DNA of 64,000 nucleotides, from contig JAVJQK010000145.1 in NCBI GenBank assembly GCA_040218145.1, forward strand, positions 1 to 64,000, read 5' to 3'. The position numbers and the translations under genes are program-made. Below are positions 50,352-60,180 of the stretch, one piece after another; the stretch's first letter is position 1, and every line of letters starts with the position of its first letter. A model generated the notes under the pieces. That model had not been told where the DNA came from and searched no databases. It worked only from the letters and a program-made list of their open reading frames with translations. The stretch is from Sandaracinaceae bacterium (GTDB lineage: Bacteria; Myxococcota_A; Polyangia; Polyangiales; Sandaracinaceae).

Positions 50352-52667
50352 ATGGACTCCGTGGGCCCCTACGCGCTCCTCGATCGCATCGGCGAGGGCG
50401 GGATGGCAGAGGTCTGGCGCGCGCGGGCGCCGGACGGAGACGAGGTGGCCATCAAGCTGCTCGGGCGGGGTCGCGACGCCTCCGAGGCGGAGCTCGCCCG
50501 GTTCGAGCGGGAGATCCGCGTCGCCGAGTCGATCTCGCACCCGCACCTGATCCGCGTGCTCGACCACGGCGTCGACGACGCGCTGGGGCCCTGGCTCGTC
50601 ATGCCCCTGGTGCGCGGCATGACGCTGCGGGATCTCTTCGCCGGCCAGCGCCTGTCGGCCGAGTCCGCCCTCGTCCTGCTCGAGCCGATGGTCGAGGCGC
50701 TGGCCGCGCTGCACGCGCAGGGGCTCGTGCACCGAGACGTCAAGCCCGAGAACCTCATGCTGAGCCCGCTCGGGGAGGTCACCCTGGTGGACCTCGGGCT
50801 GGCGCTGGGGGAGGGCGACACCCGCCACACGTCCGAGGGCGAGGTGACGGGCTCGATCCCCTACATGTCGCCGGAGCGCATCGAGGGCCGGGAGATCGAT
50901 CCGAGCGCGGACGTGTGGTCCTTCGCGGTGATGCTCTACGAGCTGGTCGCGGGGCAGCGCCCGTTCGCGCGGGACCGCCCGGCGGAGGAGGTCGCGGCGA
51001 TCCTCTCCGGCACGTTCACGCCGCTGTCCGAGCGCGACCGCCGCGTGGCGCCGGAGCTGGACTTCCTGATCGGCGCCGCGCTGGGCGCCGAGCCGTGGAA
51101 CCGTCCACGCGACGCGGCCGCGGTGCTCGAGCGCATGCGTCCGCTCGTCCCGGGGGCGCGCGACGCGCGCAAGGCCGACCGGGTCTCGGTGCTGAGCGAT
51201 CGGCGCCGCTTCGAGGCGCGCGTGGCCGAGCGGGCGGCGGCCGGGCTCTGCGACGAGGCGGGGGCGCTGCTCCAGCAGGGGGACGGCTTCGGCGCGCTCC
51301 GCGTGCTCGATCGCGCGCTCGCGTATGTGCCCGACGATCCGAGGGTGACCGAGCTGGTCGAGCGCGCGGGGGACGGCGACGCGCTCGGGCCCGCGGCCGT
51401 GCCCGCGCGGCCGGCGGTGGAGGCGGCGCCCGCCAGGCCGGGCCGACGCCGCGCGGTGATCGGCGCGGCCGTCGCGGTGGCGCTGCTCGGGGTCGGCGCC
51501 GCGTCGATCGTCGCGCTTCAGGGGGACCCCGGCTCCGAGGGCGCGCCGGCGGTCGCGGCGGCGGAGCCCACGGCGAACGCTCCGGACGACGCACGCGACG
51601 GCGGCTCGAACGGGGACGCAGGCTCGGAGTGGGCCGCCCTCGACTACCACCGCATCCCGGACGCGCTCCTGTCCAACCACGACGAGGCGGATCCCGCCGC
51701 CTTGCGCGCTCGACCGGACGAGCCGCTCGTCACGCCCAGCGGCCTCGGGCACGACCCCGAGGAGACCCTCGCGCGCACCACGCGAGAGCTCGAGGATCGA
51801 CCCGACGACGTCTCGCTCCAGGTCGAGCGCGCGATGAGCCAGCTGGCGCTCGGGCGCCTCGAGGGTGTCGCCACGCTGGAGCGGCTCGTGCGCGCGCACC
51901 CGGAGCACGCGGAGGCGCAGACCGCGCTCGGTCACGTGCGCCTGCGCCAGGGGCGCTTCGAGGACGCCCAGGCGCGTTTCGACGACGCGATCGAGGCCGA
52001 TCCCGGGAGCGTGGGCGCGCACCGTCACCGCGGCACCCTCGCGCTTCGCCTCGGGCGCACGCGAGACGCCTACCGGGACTTCGAGCGCACGCTGGAGATC
52101 GACCCCGGCAACCTCTTCGCGCTCGCGGGCATGACCGAGATCTACCAGCGCGTGGGGCGCGTGGCGGACGCCGCGCCCTTCCTCGAGCGCATCAGCGAGC
52201 GCTCTCCCCTCAACGCCGAGGCCTGGGCTTCGCTGTCGATCGCGCTGGCCGCGTCGCGTGATCGGGCGGACCGCGAGCGGGCCATCGAGGTGGTGGAGCG
52301 GGCGCTGTCGCTCGAGCCGGACAACGCCAACGGGCTCGAGCATCGGTGCCTGCTGTTCTCGCGGCTCGAGCAGCCCGGGGCCATCGCGGCCTGCGACGTC
52401 GCGATCCAGGCGCTGCCCGACCACACCGATCTCTTCACCGCCCGCTCGCTCGCCCACTCGCGGCAGGAGATGCACCCGCAGGCCATCGCGGACGCCGACC
52501 GCGCGGTGGAGCTCGCGCCGGGCGAGGCGCGCCACTACGCCAACCGCGCCATCGTGCGAGGCCGCGCCGGCCGGGAGGCCGAAGCCATCGCGGACGTGCG
52601 CGCCGCGTGTCAGCTCGGGCACCAGCGCTCGTGCGCGCGGCTCAGCTCGCTCCGCGCGGCGCCGTAG
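50352..52667 (+). CDS. Ser/Thr protein kinase with membrane helix and TPR domain
   Basis: 771 aa, ATG 50352. Kinase (~1-270): IGEGGMAEVWRA glycine loop, VAIKLLG (Lys), LVHRDVKPENLML (HRD), VTLVDLGLALG (the metal-binding Asp in DLG), YMSPERIEG. One membrane helix (RRAVIGAAVAVALLGVGAAS, ~370-395) divides it from an outer TPR domain (RFEDAQARFDDAIEADPGSV, AYRDFERTLEIDPGNLFALA). A Pkn-type kinase. The FHA-sigma54 activator gene follows after 12 bp, and FHA domains bind phospho-Thr, so the two probably work together. Confidence 0.9.
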   Translation: MDSVGPYALLDRIGEGGMAEVWRARAPDGDEVAIKLLGRGRDASEAELARFEREIRVAESISHPHLIRVLDHGVDDALGPWLVMPLVRGMTLRDLFAGQRLSAESALVLLEPMVEALAALHAQGLVHRDVKPENLMLSPLGEVTLVDLGLALGEGDTRHTSEGEVTGSIPYMSPERIEGREIDPSADVWSFAVMLYELVAGQRPFARDRPAEEVAAILSGTFTPLSERDRRVAPELDFLIGAALGAEPWNRPRDAAAVLERMRPLVPGARDARKADRVSVLSDRRRFEARVAERAAAGLCDEAGALLQQGDGFGALRVLDRALAYVPDDPRVTELVERAGDGDALGPAAVPARPAVEAAPARPGRRRAVIGAAVAVALLGVGAASIVALQGDPGSEGAPAVAAAEPTANAPDDARDGGSNGDAGSEWAALDYHRIPDALLSNHDEADPAALRARPDEPLVTPSGLGHDPEETLARTTRELEDRPDDVSLQVERAMSQLALGRLEGVATLERLVRAHPEHAEAQTALGHVRLRQGRFEDAQARFDDAIEADPGSVGAHRHRGTLALRLGRTRDAYRDFERTLEIDPGNLFALAGMTEIYQRVGRVADAAPFLERISERSPLNAEAWASLSIALAASRDRADRERAIEVVERALSLEPDNANGLEHRCLLFSRLEQPGAIAACDVAIQALPDHTDLFTARSLAHSRQEMHPQAIADADRAVELAPGEARHYANRAIVRGRAGREAEAIADVRAACQLGHQRSCARLSSLRAAP

Positions 52668-52679
52668 CTTCGCGCCGCG

Positions 52680-54431
52680 ATGCGCGGTACACGACCCCCG
52701 ATGGGCGACGCGCGGCTGCAGATCCGGGTCAAGGGGCTCGAGCCCCTCGAGCGGCGCCTGGATCGCGCGCTGCTCTCGATCGGCTCGGCGCCCAACGCGG
52801 ACGTCCGCCTCGCCAGCGTGGCCCCGCAGTGGGCCATCGTCCGGGTGCGCGACGACGGGGTGGAGATCCGCCGCGTCGGCGTGCCGGGCGCCACGCGGCT
52901 CGCGCCCGGAGAGTCCGTCACGCTCGGCGAGGTCGAGCTGCGCCTCGAGGCGCCGGGGGCCGTCGAAGAAGACGTCGGGCTCCCGGTCGAGGCGCTGGCC
53001 GAGTCGCTCTCTGGCGCCGAGGCGCCCGAGGAGGCGCTCGCGCTCCTGGTGGACGGCCTCATCGCGGCGACGGGCGCGGAGACGGGCGCGATCATCCTGC
53101 GCAAGGAGGCCGGGTACGAGGTCGTCGCCGCGCGCCGGGCCGACGGGCGGCCGCTCGCGGAGGCGGCCGAGCTGCTGAGCGACACGCTCGTCACCGACGT
53201 GCTCGAGGGGACGTCGAGCACCCTGCGCCTCCAGGACCTCGGCGCGCACGCGCGGTATGGATCGGTGGCGTCGGTCGTCGCGCTCCGGCTGAGCAGCGTG
53301 CTCTGCGTCCCGATGCGGCTCGGCCCGCGCGTGCTCGGCGCGATCTACCTGGGCCACCACGAGCCCCGGCGGGGCTTCTCCGACGCGCAGGCGCGCGACC
53401 TCCGCGTGCTGGCCTCGATGGCGCTCCCGCTCCTGGCGCAGCTCCGCCGCCCACGCGTCGCGCCCTCGGCCCTCGACGCGGTCGTCGGGGAGTCGGCGGT
53501 GATGGACGCGGTGCGAGACCTCGTCGAGCGCGTGGCGCCGAGCGACCTGAGCGTGCTGCTGCTCGGCGAGACGGGGACGGGCAAGGAGGTGGTCGCGCGC
53601 GCGATTCACGGGGCGAGCCTGCGCGCGGCCGCGCCGATGGTGGCGCTCAACTGCGCGTCGGTGCCCGAGAGCCTGCTCGCGGTGGAGCTGTTCGGCTGCA
53701 AGAAGGGCGCGTTCACGGGCGCGACGACGGACCGGGTGGGGCGCGTCGAGGCGGCCCACGGCTCGACGCTCTTCCTCGACGAGGTCGGGGACATGCCGAT
53801 GCCGATGCAGGTCGCGCTGCTGCGGGTGCTCGAGGAGAGGGCCGTGACGCGCGTCGGGGAGAACGAGGCGCGGCCGGTCGACTTCCGGCTCGTCGCGGCC
53901 ACGAGCAAGGACCTCGACGCGGAGGTCGCGGCGGGGCGCTTCCGCAAGGACCTGCTCTACCGCCTCCGAGAGCTCGCGATCGTGCTGCCGCCGCTCCGCG
54001 ATCGAGACGGGGACGTGCTGCTGCTGGCGCAGCTCTTCCTGCGCCAGGCGGAGGCCCAGCTCGGGCTCCGGCCGCGCACGCTGTCGGCGGCGACGCAGCG
54101 CGCGCTCGAGCGGCACCCGTTCGAGGGCAACGTGCGCGAGCTGCGGGCGGTGATGCGGCGCGCGTCGATCCTGTGTGACGGCGGCGCGATCGCGCCCGAG
54201 CACCTGCAGCTCGGTCCGCAGCCCGGTCCGCAGCTCGGTCCGCCGGACGAGGCTGGTGAAGCCTCGCCCGAGGAGCTGTTCCCGTCGGACGCGCCGCTCG
54301 CCGAGGCGCGCGACGCGTTCGTCACGCGCTACGTGCAGGCGGCGCTCGACCGACACGACGGCAACCGAGAGGCCGCCGCGGCGGCCCTCGGGATCAGCGT
54401 GCGCAGCCTCTACCGATACCTGAACGGCTGA
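52680..54431 (+). CDS. FHA-GAF sigma-54-dependent transcription activator
   Basis: 583 aa (ATG 52680, or 52701 at MGDARLQ). FHA (~20-100: [20 protein letters not shown]), GAF (~110-250), AAA+ domain (~260-490) with [16 protein letters not shown] (Walker A), [12 protein letters not shown] (the GAFTGA loop that contacts sigma-54), [15 protein letters not shown] (Walker B) and [18 protein letters not shown]-terminal Fis [21 protein letters not shown]. Residues 500-540 are a Pro/Gln linker. Activation should follow phospho-Thr binding, probably from the preceding kinase. Confidence 0.92.
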   Translation: MRGTRPPMGDARLQIRVKGLEPLERRLDRALLSIGSAPNADVRLASVAPQWAIVRVRDDGVEIRRVGVPGATRLAPGESVTLGEVELRLEAPGAVEEDVGLPVEALAESLSGAEAPEEALALLVDGLIAATGAETGAIILRKEAGYEVVAARRADGRPLAEAAELLSDTLVTDVLEGTSSTLRLQDLGAHARYGSVASVVALRLSSVLCVPMRLGPRVLGAIYLGHHEPRRGFSDAQARDLRVLASMALPLLAQLRRPRVAPSALDAVVGESAVMDAVRDLVERVAPSDLSVLLLGETGTGKEVVARAIHGASLRAAAPMVALNCASVPESLLAVELFGCKKGAFTGATTDRVGRVEAAHGSTLFLDEVGDMPMPMQVALLRVLEERAVTRVGENEARPVDFRLVAATSKDLDAEVAAGRFRKDLLYRLRELAIVLPPLRDRDGDVLLLAQLFLRQAEAQLGLRPRTLSAATQRALERHPFEGNVRELRAVMRRASILCDGGAIAPEHLQLGPQPGPQLGPPDEAGEASPEELFPSDAPLAEARDAFVTRYVQAALDRHDGNREAAAAALGISVRSLYRYLNG

Positions 54432-54465
54432 CCGTGATCAGCCGCCCCGCGTCCAGCCAAACGGC

Positions 54466-55134
54466 TCAGCTGGCCTGACGCTCGCGCGCCGGGACGAGCC
54501 CGTGGTCCACCGCGTAGAGCACGAGGTCGACCGTCGTCTTGACACTGAGCTTGTCCATGATGCGCGCCCGGTAGGTCTGCACCGTCTTGGCGCTGATCCC
54601 CAGCGAGCGCGCGATCTCGGACGCCTTCTGCCCCCCGACGATGCGCTCGAGCACCTCGCGCTCCCGCTCGGAGAGCGTCTCGTGCGGCTTGTCGTCTTCC
54701 TCGACGGGCACCCCGCGGACCAGCAGCTCCACCAGCTCGGGAGGCATGTAGCGCTGACCGCTCGCCACGGTGCGCATCGCCTCCACGATCTCGTTCGCGG
54801 ACGCGGTCTTGGTCAGGAAGCCCTTCGCGCCCGCCCTCAGGCAGCCCACACCGACCTCCTCGACCTCGCGCATGGTGAACACGAGCACGGCCACCCGGGG
54901 GTGCTGCCGCGCGAGGTCCCGCACGAGCTCGAAGCCCCGTACGTCCGGCATGCTCAGGTCGAGCAGGACGACGTCGGGTGACGACTCGGAGACCCCCGCC
55001 AGGGTCTCGGCGCCCGTACCCGCTTCGCCGACGACGCGTAGGTCATTCAGCTCGCTCAGGATTTGTTTGACCCCCCTGCGTATCGCTGGGAAATCGTCCG
55101 CCACGAAGACAGTGGCATTGCTCCGATCCGACAT
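54466..55134 (-). CDS. NarL/FixJ-family response regulator
   Basis: 222 aa from ATG 55134 (MSDRSNATVFVADDFPAIRR). Receiver with VVLLDLSMPDVRG (phospho-Asp), VLVFTMREV and GFLTKTAS (Thr and Lys); C-terminal LuxR HTH TLSEREREVLERIVGGQKAS, EIARSLGISAKTVQTYRARI. A sigma-70-like promoter ends 7 bases before the ATG (see 55141). No partner kinase adjacent. Confidence 0.9.
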   Translation of the reverse strand: MSDRSNATVFVADDFPAIRRGVKQILSELNDLRVVGEAGTGAETLAGVSESSPDVVLLDLSMPDVRGFELVRDLARQHPRVAVLVFTMREVEEVGVGCLRAGAKGFLTKTASANEIVEAMRTVASGQRYMPPELVELLVRGVPVEEDDKPHETLSEREREVLERIVGGQKASEIARSLGISAKTVQTYRARIMDKLSVKTTVDLVLYAVDHGLVPARERQAS

Positions 55135-55450
55135 GGAGCGAGCATACACGATTTTTGCGCGCGTCCAACGTGCTCCGACAGAGAAGTTGAACACGATTCA
55201 GCCATTGGCTCGCTCTCATCGGTGACGTCAGGCCAGCCCGACGGGCGCGGGCGTCCGTTCGGTCGGATCTGGCGCGCCAGGGGTAAGGGGACATTAAGCC
55301 GGCGCGCGAGCCGCGCGCGGACGGAAGCGAGCGCGCGCGGCGGGCGCTCTCGCAGCGCGCCGAACGAGCCGCGTTCGGAGGGCGCGTGAAACCATACGGT
55401 GTACGATTCCGACTGACGCTCCCATCCCCTCTCACGGGAACGATACAAAT
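55135..55450. other. non-coding interval
   Basis: 316 bp holding the response-regulator promoter at 55141-55168 and GC-rich spacer further right. No gene seen. The right end contains a weak dyad near 55395-55450 that may be the end of the lipoprotein transcript. Confidence 0.4.
55141..55168 (-). promoter_or_regulatory. promoter of the NarL-type regulator
   Basis: Leftward reading: TTGGAC (55168-55163), 16-bp spacer, TATGCT (55146-55141), then ATG at 55134, so the mRNA is leaderless or has a very short leader. Confidence 0.45.
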
Positions 55451-56371
55451 TCAGGGACAGCTACAGAACTCTTGTCGGAGACTGGTCTCCAGGAAGCCGT
55501 CGCAGGACCCCGACATCGGAAGCTCCCACCACTGCTCTTCGAGGCGCGCGCCCTCGGTCAGCCCGTGCTCGTCGACGCAGCCGCGGGAGAACTCCTGGGT
55601 GCGCGTGAGGGTCAGGCAGCCGTCGGGGATGGGCTCCTCGGGCGTCAGGGTGGTGGTGACCGACACGAGGTCGTCGCAGCCCAGGCCCGTGGTGTCGCCG
55701 ACCGCGTCGACCGTCAGCGCGCCGCCCATCGTCACGTACTCGCAGCCGAACCGGAACTGGGTGGGGATGGTGTCGCACTCGTCCCAGCCGTCGGCGTCGA
55801 CCAGGCGGATGGCGACCTCACCGCGGTAGGCGAAGTCCACGCCGCGCACCTCGGCTTCGAGGACGAGGCGTCGCCCGTCGGGCGCGTCCCACCCGATCTG
55901 GTCTTGCAGGGGGCCGATCCAGGCGACGTCCCCGTCTCGACGCATCGGGTCGGTGAGGCGGAAGACGAAGCCGGGCGCGTCGCCCGCGGCGCCGGGGTGC
56001 GCCGGATCCTCGCGGTGGCGGAGCACGACCTGGACGCACGTCTCGGTGGCGGTCGCGGCCGCCGGCACCTGGAGGGTCGGGAGGATCATCGCGCCGCCCT
56101 GGAACCCGAACTCGTAGACCGCGTCGCCGCCGTCCTCGTAGGGGATCACCACGCCGTCACGCCGCGCCCCGATGACGAGCCCCGGCTCGGCCTCGCCGTC
56201 GAAGTAAGAAAGGTCCCGGCAGCGTCGGGTGTAGCAGCCGCCGTCCTCGCAGACCTCGTCGGGGCCACCATCCGTCACGGAGGGGACCTCGCCATCGCGC
56301 ACGTCCATGGAGCCGCCGTCGCAGGCGGCGAGGAGCACGAAGGCGACCAGCGCCCTGGGGAGCTCACGCAT
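55451..56371 (-). CDS. Cys-containing lipoprotein (306 aa)
   Basis: ATG 56371; MRELPRALVAFVLLAACDGG with lipobox LAAC. Short Asp/Gly linker, then a beta-rich domain with paired cysteines (CYTRRCRDLSYFDGEAEPGL, GWDECDTIPTQFRFGCEYVT, GSCDGFLETSLRQEFCSCP). No enzyme motif; probable surface protein. Confidence 0.65.
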   Translation of the reverse strand: MRELPRALVAFVLLAACDGGSMDVRDGEVPSVTDGGPDEVCEDGGCYTRRCRDLSYFDGEAEPGLVIGARRDGVVIPYEDGGDAVYEFGFQGGAMILPTLQVPAAATATETCVQVVLRHREDPAHPGAAGDAPGFVFRLTDPMRRDGDVAWIGPLQDQIGWDAPDGRRLVLEAEVRGVDFAYRGEVAIRLVDADGWDECDTIPTQFRFGCEYVTMGGALTVDAVGDTTGLGCDDLVSVTTTLTPEEPIPDGCLTLTRTQEFSRGCVDEHGLTEGARLEEQWWELPMSGSCDGFLETSLRQEFCSCP

Positions 56372-56458
56372 GACGGCCCGCTTCAGCAATGCCAGTGCCA
56401 TCGAGCGCGCGGGCCCAACCGTCCCGCCATGACACGGGACGGCACATCGGCCTGCGCC

Positions 56459-57217
56459 TCAGACCGGGACGACCACGCCCCACAGCACGCCGCCGAGGAT
56501 CTGGAGCGCCACCAGGATCATCAGCGCGCGGGTCGCGGTGGCGAAGCCGCGCTCGCTGATCTTCGACAGCAGGTGCTTGCCGACCCACGTGCCGACGAAC
56601 ACGCCCGCGATCATCAGCGCCAGGGGCACCGCCCACGGCCCGAACTCGAAGGAGAGCGCCAGCCCGAAGAGCGGGATCTTCAGCGCGTGACCCACCGTCT
56701 GCACGACCGCCTTGGTGGCGACGTGGGCCTCCTTCTTCACGTCGTAGAGGAGCAGGGCCTGCGAGACCAACGGCCCCGTGGAGCCCACGACCACGCCGAG
56801 CAGCCCGGTGCAGAACCCGAAGAGATAGAAGGCGCGGAGCGACGTGGCGCTCTTGGGCGAGGGGACCCGCTTGGCGAAGAGGCTGGCGAGGATGGCCACC
56901 GCGAGCAGCACCTCGAGCAGGGTCGGGCTCACCGAGGCGAGCCAGCCCACGATCAAGATGCCGACGAGCGAGCCGGGCAGGAGCAGCAGCACGAAGCGCC
57001 CCACGATCTCCCAGCGCACGTGGCGCCAGAAGGCCGCGATGCGAGTCAGCCCGGCCGCCGTCTGCACCGCGCCGTGCAGGGGCACGACGGCGGTGGCGGG
57101 GACGACGAGCAGGAGGCCCGAGAGGAGGAGCACTCCGCCTCCCACGCCCGTCATCGCCGACAGCGCGGCGGCGAGGAGCGCGGCGAGGCCGAGGAGGGCC
57201 GCGACGAGGGTGGTCAT
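56459..57217 (-). CDS. TauE/SafE-family membrane permease
   Basis: 252 aa, about 7-8 membrane helices. The two half-repeat motifs SAMTGVGGGVLLLSGLLLVV and FCTGLLGVVVGSTGPLVSQA are characteristic; family members export or import sulfonates/sulfite or other anions. Substrate unknown. Its start is 7 bp past the end of the DUF2252 gene, same strand. Confidence 0.85.
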   Translation of the reverse strand: MTTLVAALLGLAALLAAALSAMTGVGGGVLLLSGLLLVVPATAVVPLHGAVQTAAGLTRIAAFWRHVRWEIVGRFVLLLLPGSLVGILIVGWLASVSPTLLEVLLAVAILASLFAKRVPSPKSATSLRAFYLFGFCTGLLGVVVGSTGPLVSQALLLYDVKKEAHVATKAVVQTVGHALKIPLFGLALSFEFGPWAVPLALMIAGVFVGTWVGKHLLSKISERGFATATRALMILVALQILGGVLWGVVVPV

Positions 57218-57224
57218 CGTGCGC

Positions 57225-58367
57225 TCAGTGAACCGGAGGCGGCGCCTCCGAGTGCGGAGACTGCTTGCGGCTGGCCTTCTTCTTGAGGCGCGACCGATCG
57301 AGGTACGAGAGGTGGGCGGCGCCGACCTCCGCGCGCAGCTGCGCGGCCACCTCGATGAGGTGGTCGTAGAGGGCCTCGAAGCAGCCGAGGTGCGCCTTGG
57401 CGTCCAGCGGCATCGAGAGCGTGTGCGCGCGCCCGAGCTGTGAGGCGACCGCGAAGCAGACGTCGATCTGCTGCACCGTGGTCAGGCGCCGCTTGAGCTT
57501 CTCGTTCTGGGTCGGGATCTCGCGGACCCAGTACTCCACGCCTTCGTATGTGGCCCAGCCGGGGTTCTGCTCCCAGCCGGGCGCGTGCAGCTCGCCCGCC
57601 TCGACCATGCGCTGGCCGTTGTGCCCGAAGGGGTTCATGAAGTACGCGTCGTCGGGCTCGTCGTAGACCTCCTTGACGTCCACGAGGCGCGGGTCGATGT
57701 CGTCGCGGTTCGGCTCGAGCAGGAGCAGGGTGTGCAGCTTGCCGAGCGAGCCCGGGACCTCGGCCGCCGAGGCGATCGAGTAGACGCTGGCCAGCTCGAG
57801 CTCCCCGCGGCTCTCGAGGTAGCTCTCGAGCAGCGCCTGGAGCCGCGGCTGCCGCGGATCGATGGCGTGCTGCGCGAGCCGGCCGCCCCACTGGCGACCC
57901 TTCTCGAGGTAGCGGACGAGGTCCTGCTGCCAGCGCTTCGGCTGCTTCTTGCGCAGGTCGCGCATCTCCTCCCAGCCGAGGCCGGGGGCGCTCACGCCGA
58001 GCAGGTAGCCGCGCCGGAACGAGTCGAGCACCGCGGGGTGCAGGAGCCGGCCGTCGCTCTCGTCGGCGCGCCGGCAGGAGACCGACACGAGGAAGCGGGA
58101 CACGTCGTAGCCGAACGGGCCGAAGCGCGCGCGGTCGAAGTCGACCATGGCCGCGCCGCGGGTGGTCTTGGCGTAGTTGGCCAGGTGTGGATTGCCGTGC
58201 AGGAACGCCCGCGGCATCGCCTCGACCTCGGCGAGATCCACGAAGCGGCGCTGCATGGCCGCGTGGGTGTGCCGAAAGAAGCGATGGAGCCCGCGCTCCG
58301 GGTGACGGTATTCGTCGATCAGGTCAGGCGAATCGTTGGCTGGCTGGCGGTGAAACGGGTTCATCAA
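57225..58367 (-). CDS. DUF2252-like protein (380 aa)
   Basis: ATG 58367. Contains AFLHGNPHLANYAKTTRGAA, MVDFDRARFGPFGYDVSRFL, resembling the kinase-like HGD-xN..DFD core of DUF2252 proteins, plus WATYEGVEYWVREIPTQNEK. Function of the family is unknown; members look like aminoglycoside-phosphotransferase relatives. C-terminus is basic (RSRLKKKASRKQ). The upstream 168 bp hold an inverted repeat. Confidence 0.75.
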   Translation of the reverse strand: MMNPFHRQPANDSPDLIDEYRHPERGLHRFFRHTHAAMQRRFVDLAEVEAMPRAFLHGNPHLANYAKTTRGAAMVDFDRARFGPFGYDVSRFLVSVSCRRADESDGRLLHPAVLDSFRRGYLLGVSAPGLGWEEMRDLRKKQPKRWQQDLVRYLEKGRQWGGRLAQHAIDPRQPRLQALLESYLESRGELELASVYSIASAAEVPGSLGKLHTLLLLEPNRDDIDPRLVDVKEVYDEPDDAYFMNPFGHNGQRMVEAGELHAPGWEQNPGWATYEGVEYWVREIPTQNEKLKRRLTTVQQIDVCFAVASQLGRAHTLSMPLDAKAHLGCFEALYDHLIEVAAQLRAEVGAAHLSYLDRSRLKKKASRKQSPHSEAPPPVH

Positions 58368-58535
58368 AAGCCCCTCCGCGCTCGAAAGTGACAGAAAAGT
58401 GAGATCGAGTCACGCAAACGTCACAAATGAGCCCTCCGTGTCACCGGTGCAAGCGCTCATTTGCCCTGGACCCATCTTTTTCCGGGCCGGACGTTCGTGA
58501 CGCGTTTGTGACGCGGGTAGGTCGGCCGGCCGCCG
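58368..58535. promoter_or_regulatory. intergenic control region with inverted repeat and GTGAC words
   Basis: CAAATGAGC at 58424-58432 faces GCTCATTTG at 58455-58463 (9-bp inverted repeat, 22-bp spacer). GTGAC/GTCAC occurs at least six times, including CGTGACGC and TGTGACGC near 58498-58514. A likely operator area upstream of the DUF2252 gene. Confidence 0.4.
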
Positions 58536-59714
58536 TCAGGGCATGAGCGCGGCCCAGAGGCCGGCCGCGAGCCCGAGGAGGAGCAGGGCGAAGGCGAAGA
58601 GGGCCAGCGTCGGCACCCCCGAACGAGGACTCGAGGCGCTCGGCCCCGTGTGCAGCGTGGGGCGGTCTCGCTCTCGAAACGCGGGGGCGTCGACCTCGGT
58701 CGGCGCGTCGGTGCCGGGCACGGGCTGGCTGATGTTGCCCGAGCTGGTGCTCAGCCCGGCGCTCTCGGTGATCGCCTGACGCTCCTCGTGGCTGATCACC
58801 GCGGAGCTGGGCCCCGTGCGCTGGCGGGGCTCGCCGCGGGTGTCCGGGTCCAGCCGGACGCAGTCGGCGGGCAGCTGCCGGAGAGCCTCGAGCATGCCCC
58901 GCGCGTTGGTGAAGCGCTTCGCCGCGTCCTTGGCCAGCGCGCGGCCGAGCAGCGCCTCGAGGGCCTCGTCCACCTGCAGCCCGGGGCGCACCTCGGTCAG
59001 CGGCGGGATGGGCTCGAGCAGGTGCGCCCGGAGCAGCTCGGAGCGCCGCTCGTAGAGGAAGGGCCGCCGGTCGGCGAGCAGCTCGTAGAGCATGACCCCG
59101 AGCGCGTAGACGTCGGCGCGCACGTCGATGAACACGCCGGTGATCTGCTCGGGCGCCATGTAGGCGGGGGTGCCGACGATGCGCCCCTTGCGGGTCAGGG
59201 TGCCCTCCTCGTTCGTCTCCTCGATGGACAGCATCTTGGCGAGGCCGAAGTCGAGCAGCTTCACGCTGCTGTCGTGCAGGAGGAACACGTTGGCCGGCTT
59301 CAGGTCGCGGTGGACCACCTCGCGGTCGTGCGCCTCGGCCAGGGCCTGGAGGATCGGCTCGTAGAGCTGGAGCGCGCGCCGCGGCGCGATCGGGCCCTCC
59401 TCGAGCTCGTCCTCGAGCGTGCGCCCCTCGAGAAGCTCCATCGCGATGAAGGTCCGCCCGTCCTGGATCCCGAAGTCGCTGATCTCGACGATGTTCGGGT
59501 GGGAGAGCTTCTCCAGGACCCGCGCCTCGCGTCGAAAGCGCTTCTCGAGCCCGGTGATCGAGCCGAGGTTCTCGTGCAGCACCTTCAGCGCCACGGGCGG
59601 ACCGCCGCTCGCGTCGACCGCTCGATAGACCACCCCCGTCGCGCCGGTGCCGATGGTCGCCTCGATGCGGTAGGCGCCGAGCGTGCGCCCGACGAGCTCC
59701 TCCCCCGCCGCCAT
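58536..59714 (-). CDS. Ser/Thr protein kinase with C-terminal membrane anchor
   Basis: 392 aa from ATG 59714. IGTGATGVVYRAVDASGGPP (glycine loop), VALKVLHENL, VVHRDLKPANVFLL, VKLLDFGLAKML, GTPAYMAPEQ: all kinase landmarks present. A long Ser/Thr/Pro linker (residues ~285-365) leads to a single helix TLALFAFALLLLGLAAGLWA at the end. No extracytoplasmic sensor, so it is a tail-anchored kinase. Independent of the 50352 kinase. Confidence 0.9.
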   Translation of the reverse strand: MAAGEELVGRTLGAYRIEATIGTGATGVVYRAVDASGGPPVALKVLHENLGSITGLEKRFRREARVLEKLSHPNIVEISDFGIQDGRTFIAMELLEGRTLEDELEEGPIAPRRALQLYEPILQALAEAHDREVVHRDLKPANVFLLHDSSVKLLDFGLAKMLSIEETNEEGTLTRKGRIVGTPAYMAPEQITGVFIDVRADVYALGVMLYELLADRRPFLYERRSELLRAHLLEPIPPLTEVRPGLQVDEALEALLGRALAKDAAKRFTNARGMLEALRQLPADCVRLDPDTRGEPRQRTGPSSAVISHEERQAITESAGLSTSSGNISQPVPGTDAPTEVDAPAFRERDRPTLHTGPSASSPRSGVPTLALFAFALLLLGLAAGLWAALMP

Positions 59715-59755
59715 GGGGCGCACGATAGCAGAGTGTGGGGGGAATCCCGCGCGCT

Positions 59756-60178
59756 CTAGTCGATCGCCAGGACGGTGCCGAGTCGCGCGAGGAGCGGCAG
59801 CCCCGCGGGCAGCCCGTAGATGCGCAGCTCGCCGTTGCGGAGCGCCGTCGCCATCGCGCGGTTCACCTCGCCGCGGAGGTCGGGGAGGCCGAAGCGGCCC
59901 GTCTCCATGCGCGACATGTCGGCCACGACCTCCGCCGTGCCCCGCACCGTCACGTCCGGGATGCCCACGATCCCGTCGTGCACCACCGCGCGCCCGCCCC
60001 GGAACTCGAGGGTGAGCGCGACGTCCGCGTCCTCCGCCACGATCGCCACCCGACCGAGCAGCCGATCGAACGCGGGCATGCGCTCGGGGTGATCGTCGAG
60101 GTTCTGGCTCATCATGGTGGCCATCATGATGGCCAGGCCGTTGTCGTCCGCGCCCGGCGCGAGCTCGATCGCCGCCAT
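59756..60178 (-). CDS. SCP2-like sterol-carrier domain protein (140 aa)
   Basis: ATG 60178. ADVALTLEFRGGRAVVHDGI, VGIPDVTVRGTAEVVADMSR, then GEVNRAMATALRNGELRIYG fit an SCP2/alkyl-sulfatase C-terminal-type lipid-binding fold. Start lies 3 bp after the preceding SCP2 gene's stop, so the two form a pair. Ligand unknown. Confidence 0.6.
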   Translation of the reverse strand: MAAIELAPGADDNGLAIMMATMMSQNLDDHPERMPAFDRLLGRVAIVAEDADVALTLEFRGGRAVVHDGIVGIPDVTVRGTAEVVADMSRMETGRFGLPDLRGEVNRAMATALRNGELRIYGLPAGLPLLARLGTVLAID

Positions 60179-60180
60179 CG

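Noticed and set aside
50337-54356. 1339-codon open frame on the reverse strand
   Set aside because: It is antisense to the kinase and activator genes, which have complete domain sets; caused by high-GC codon bias.
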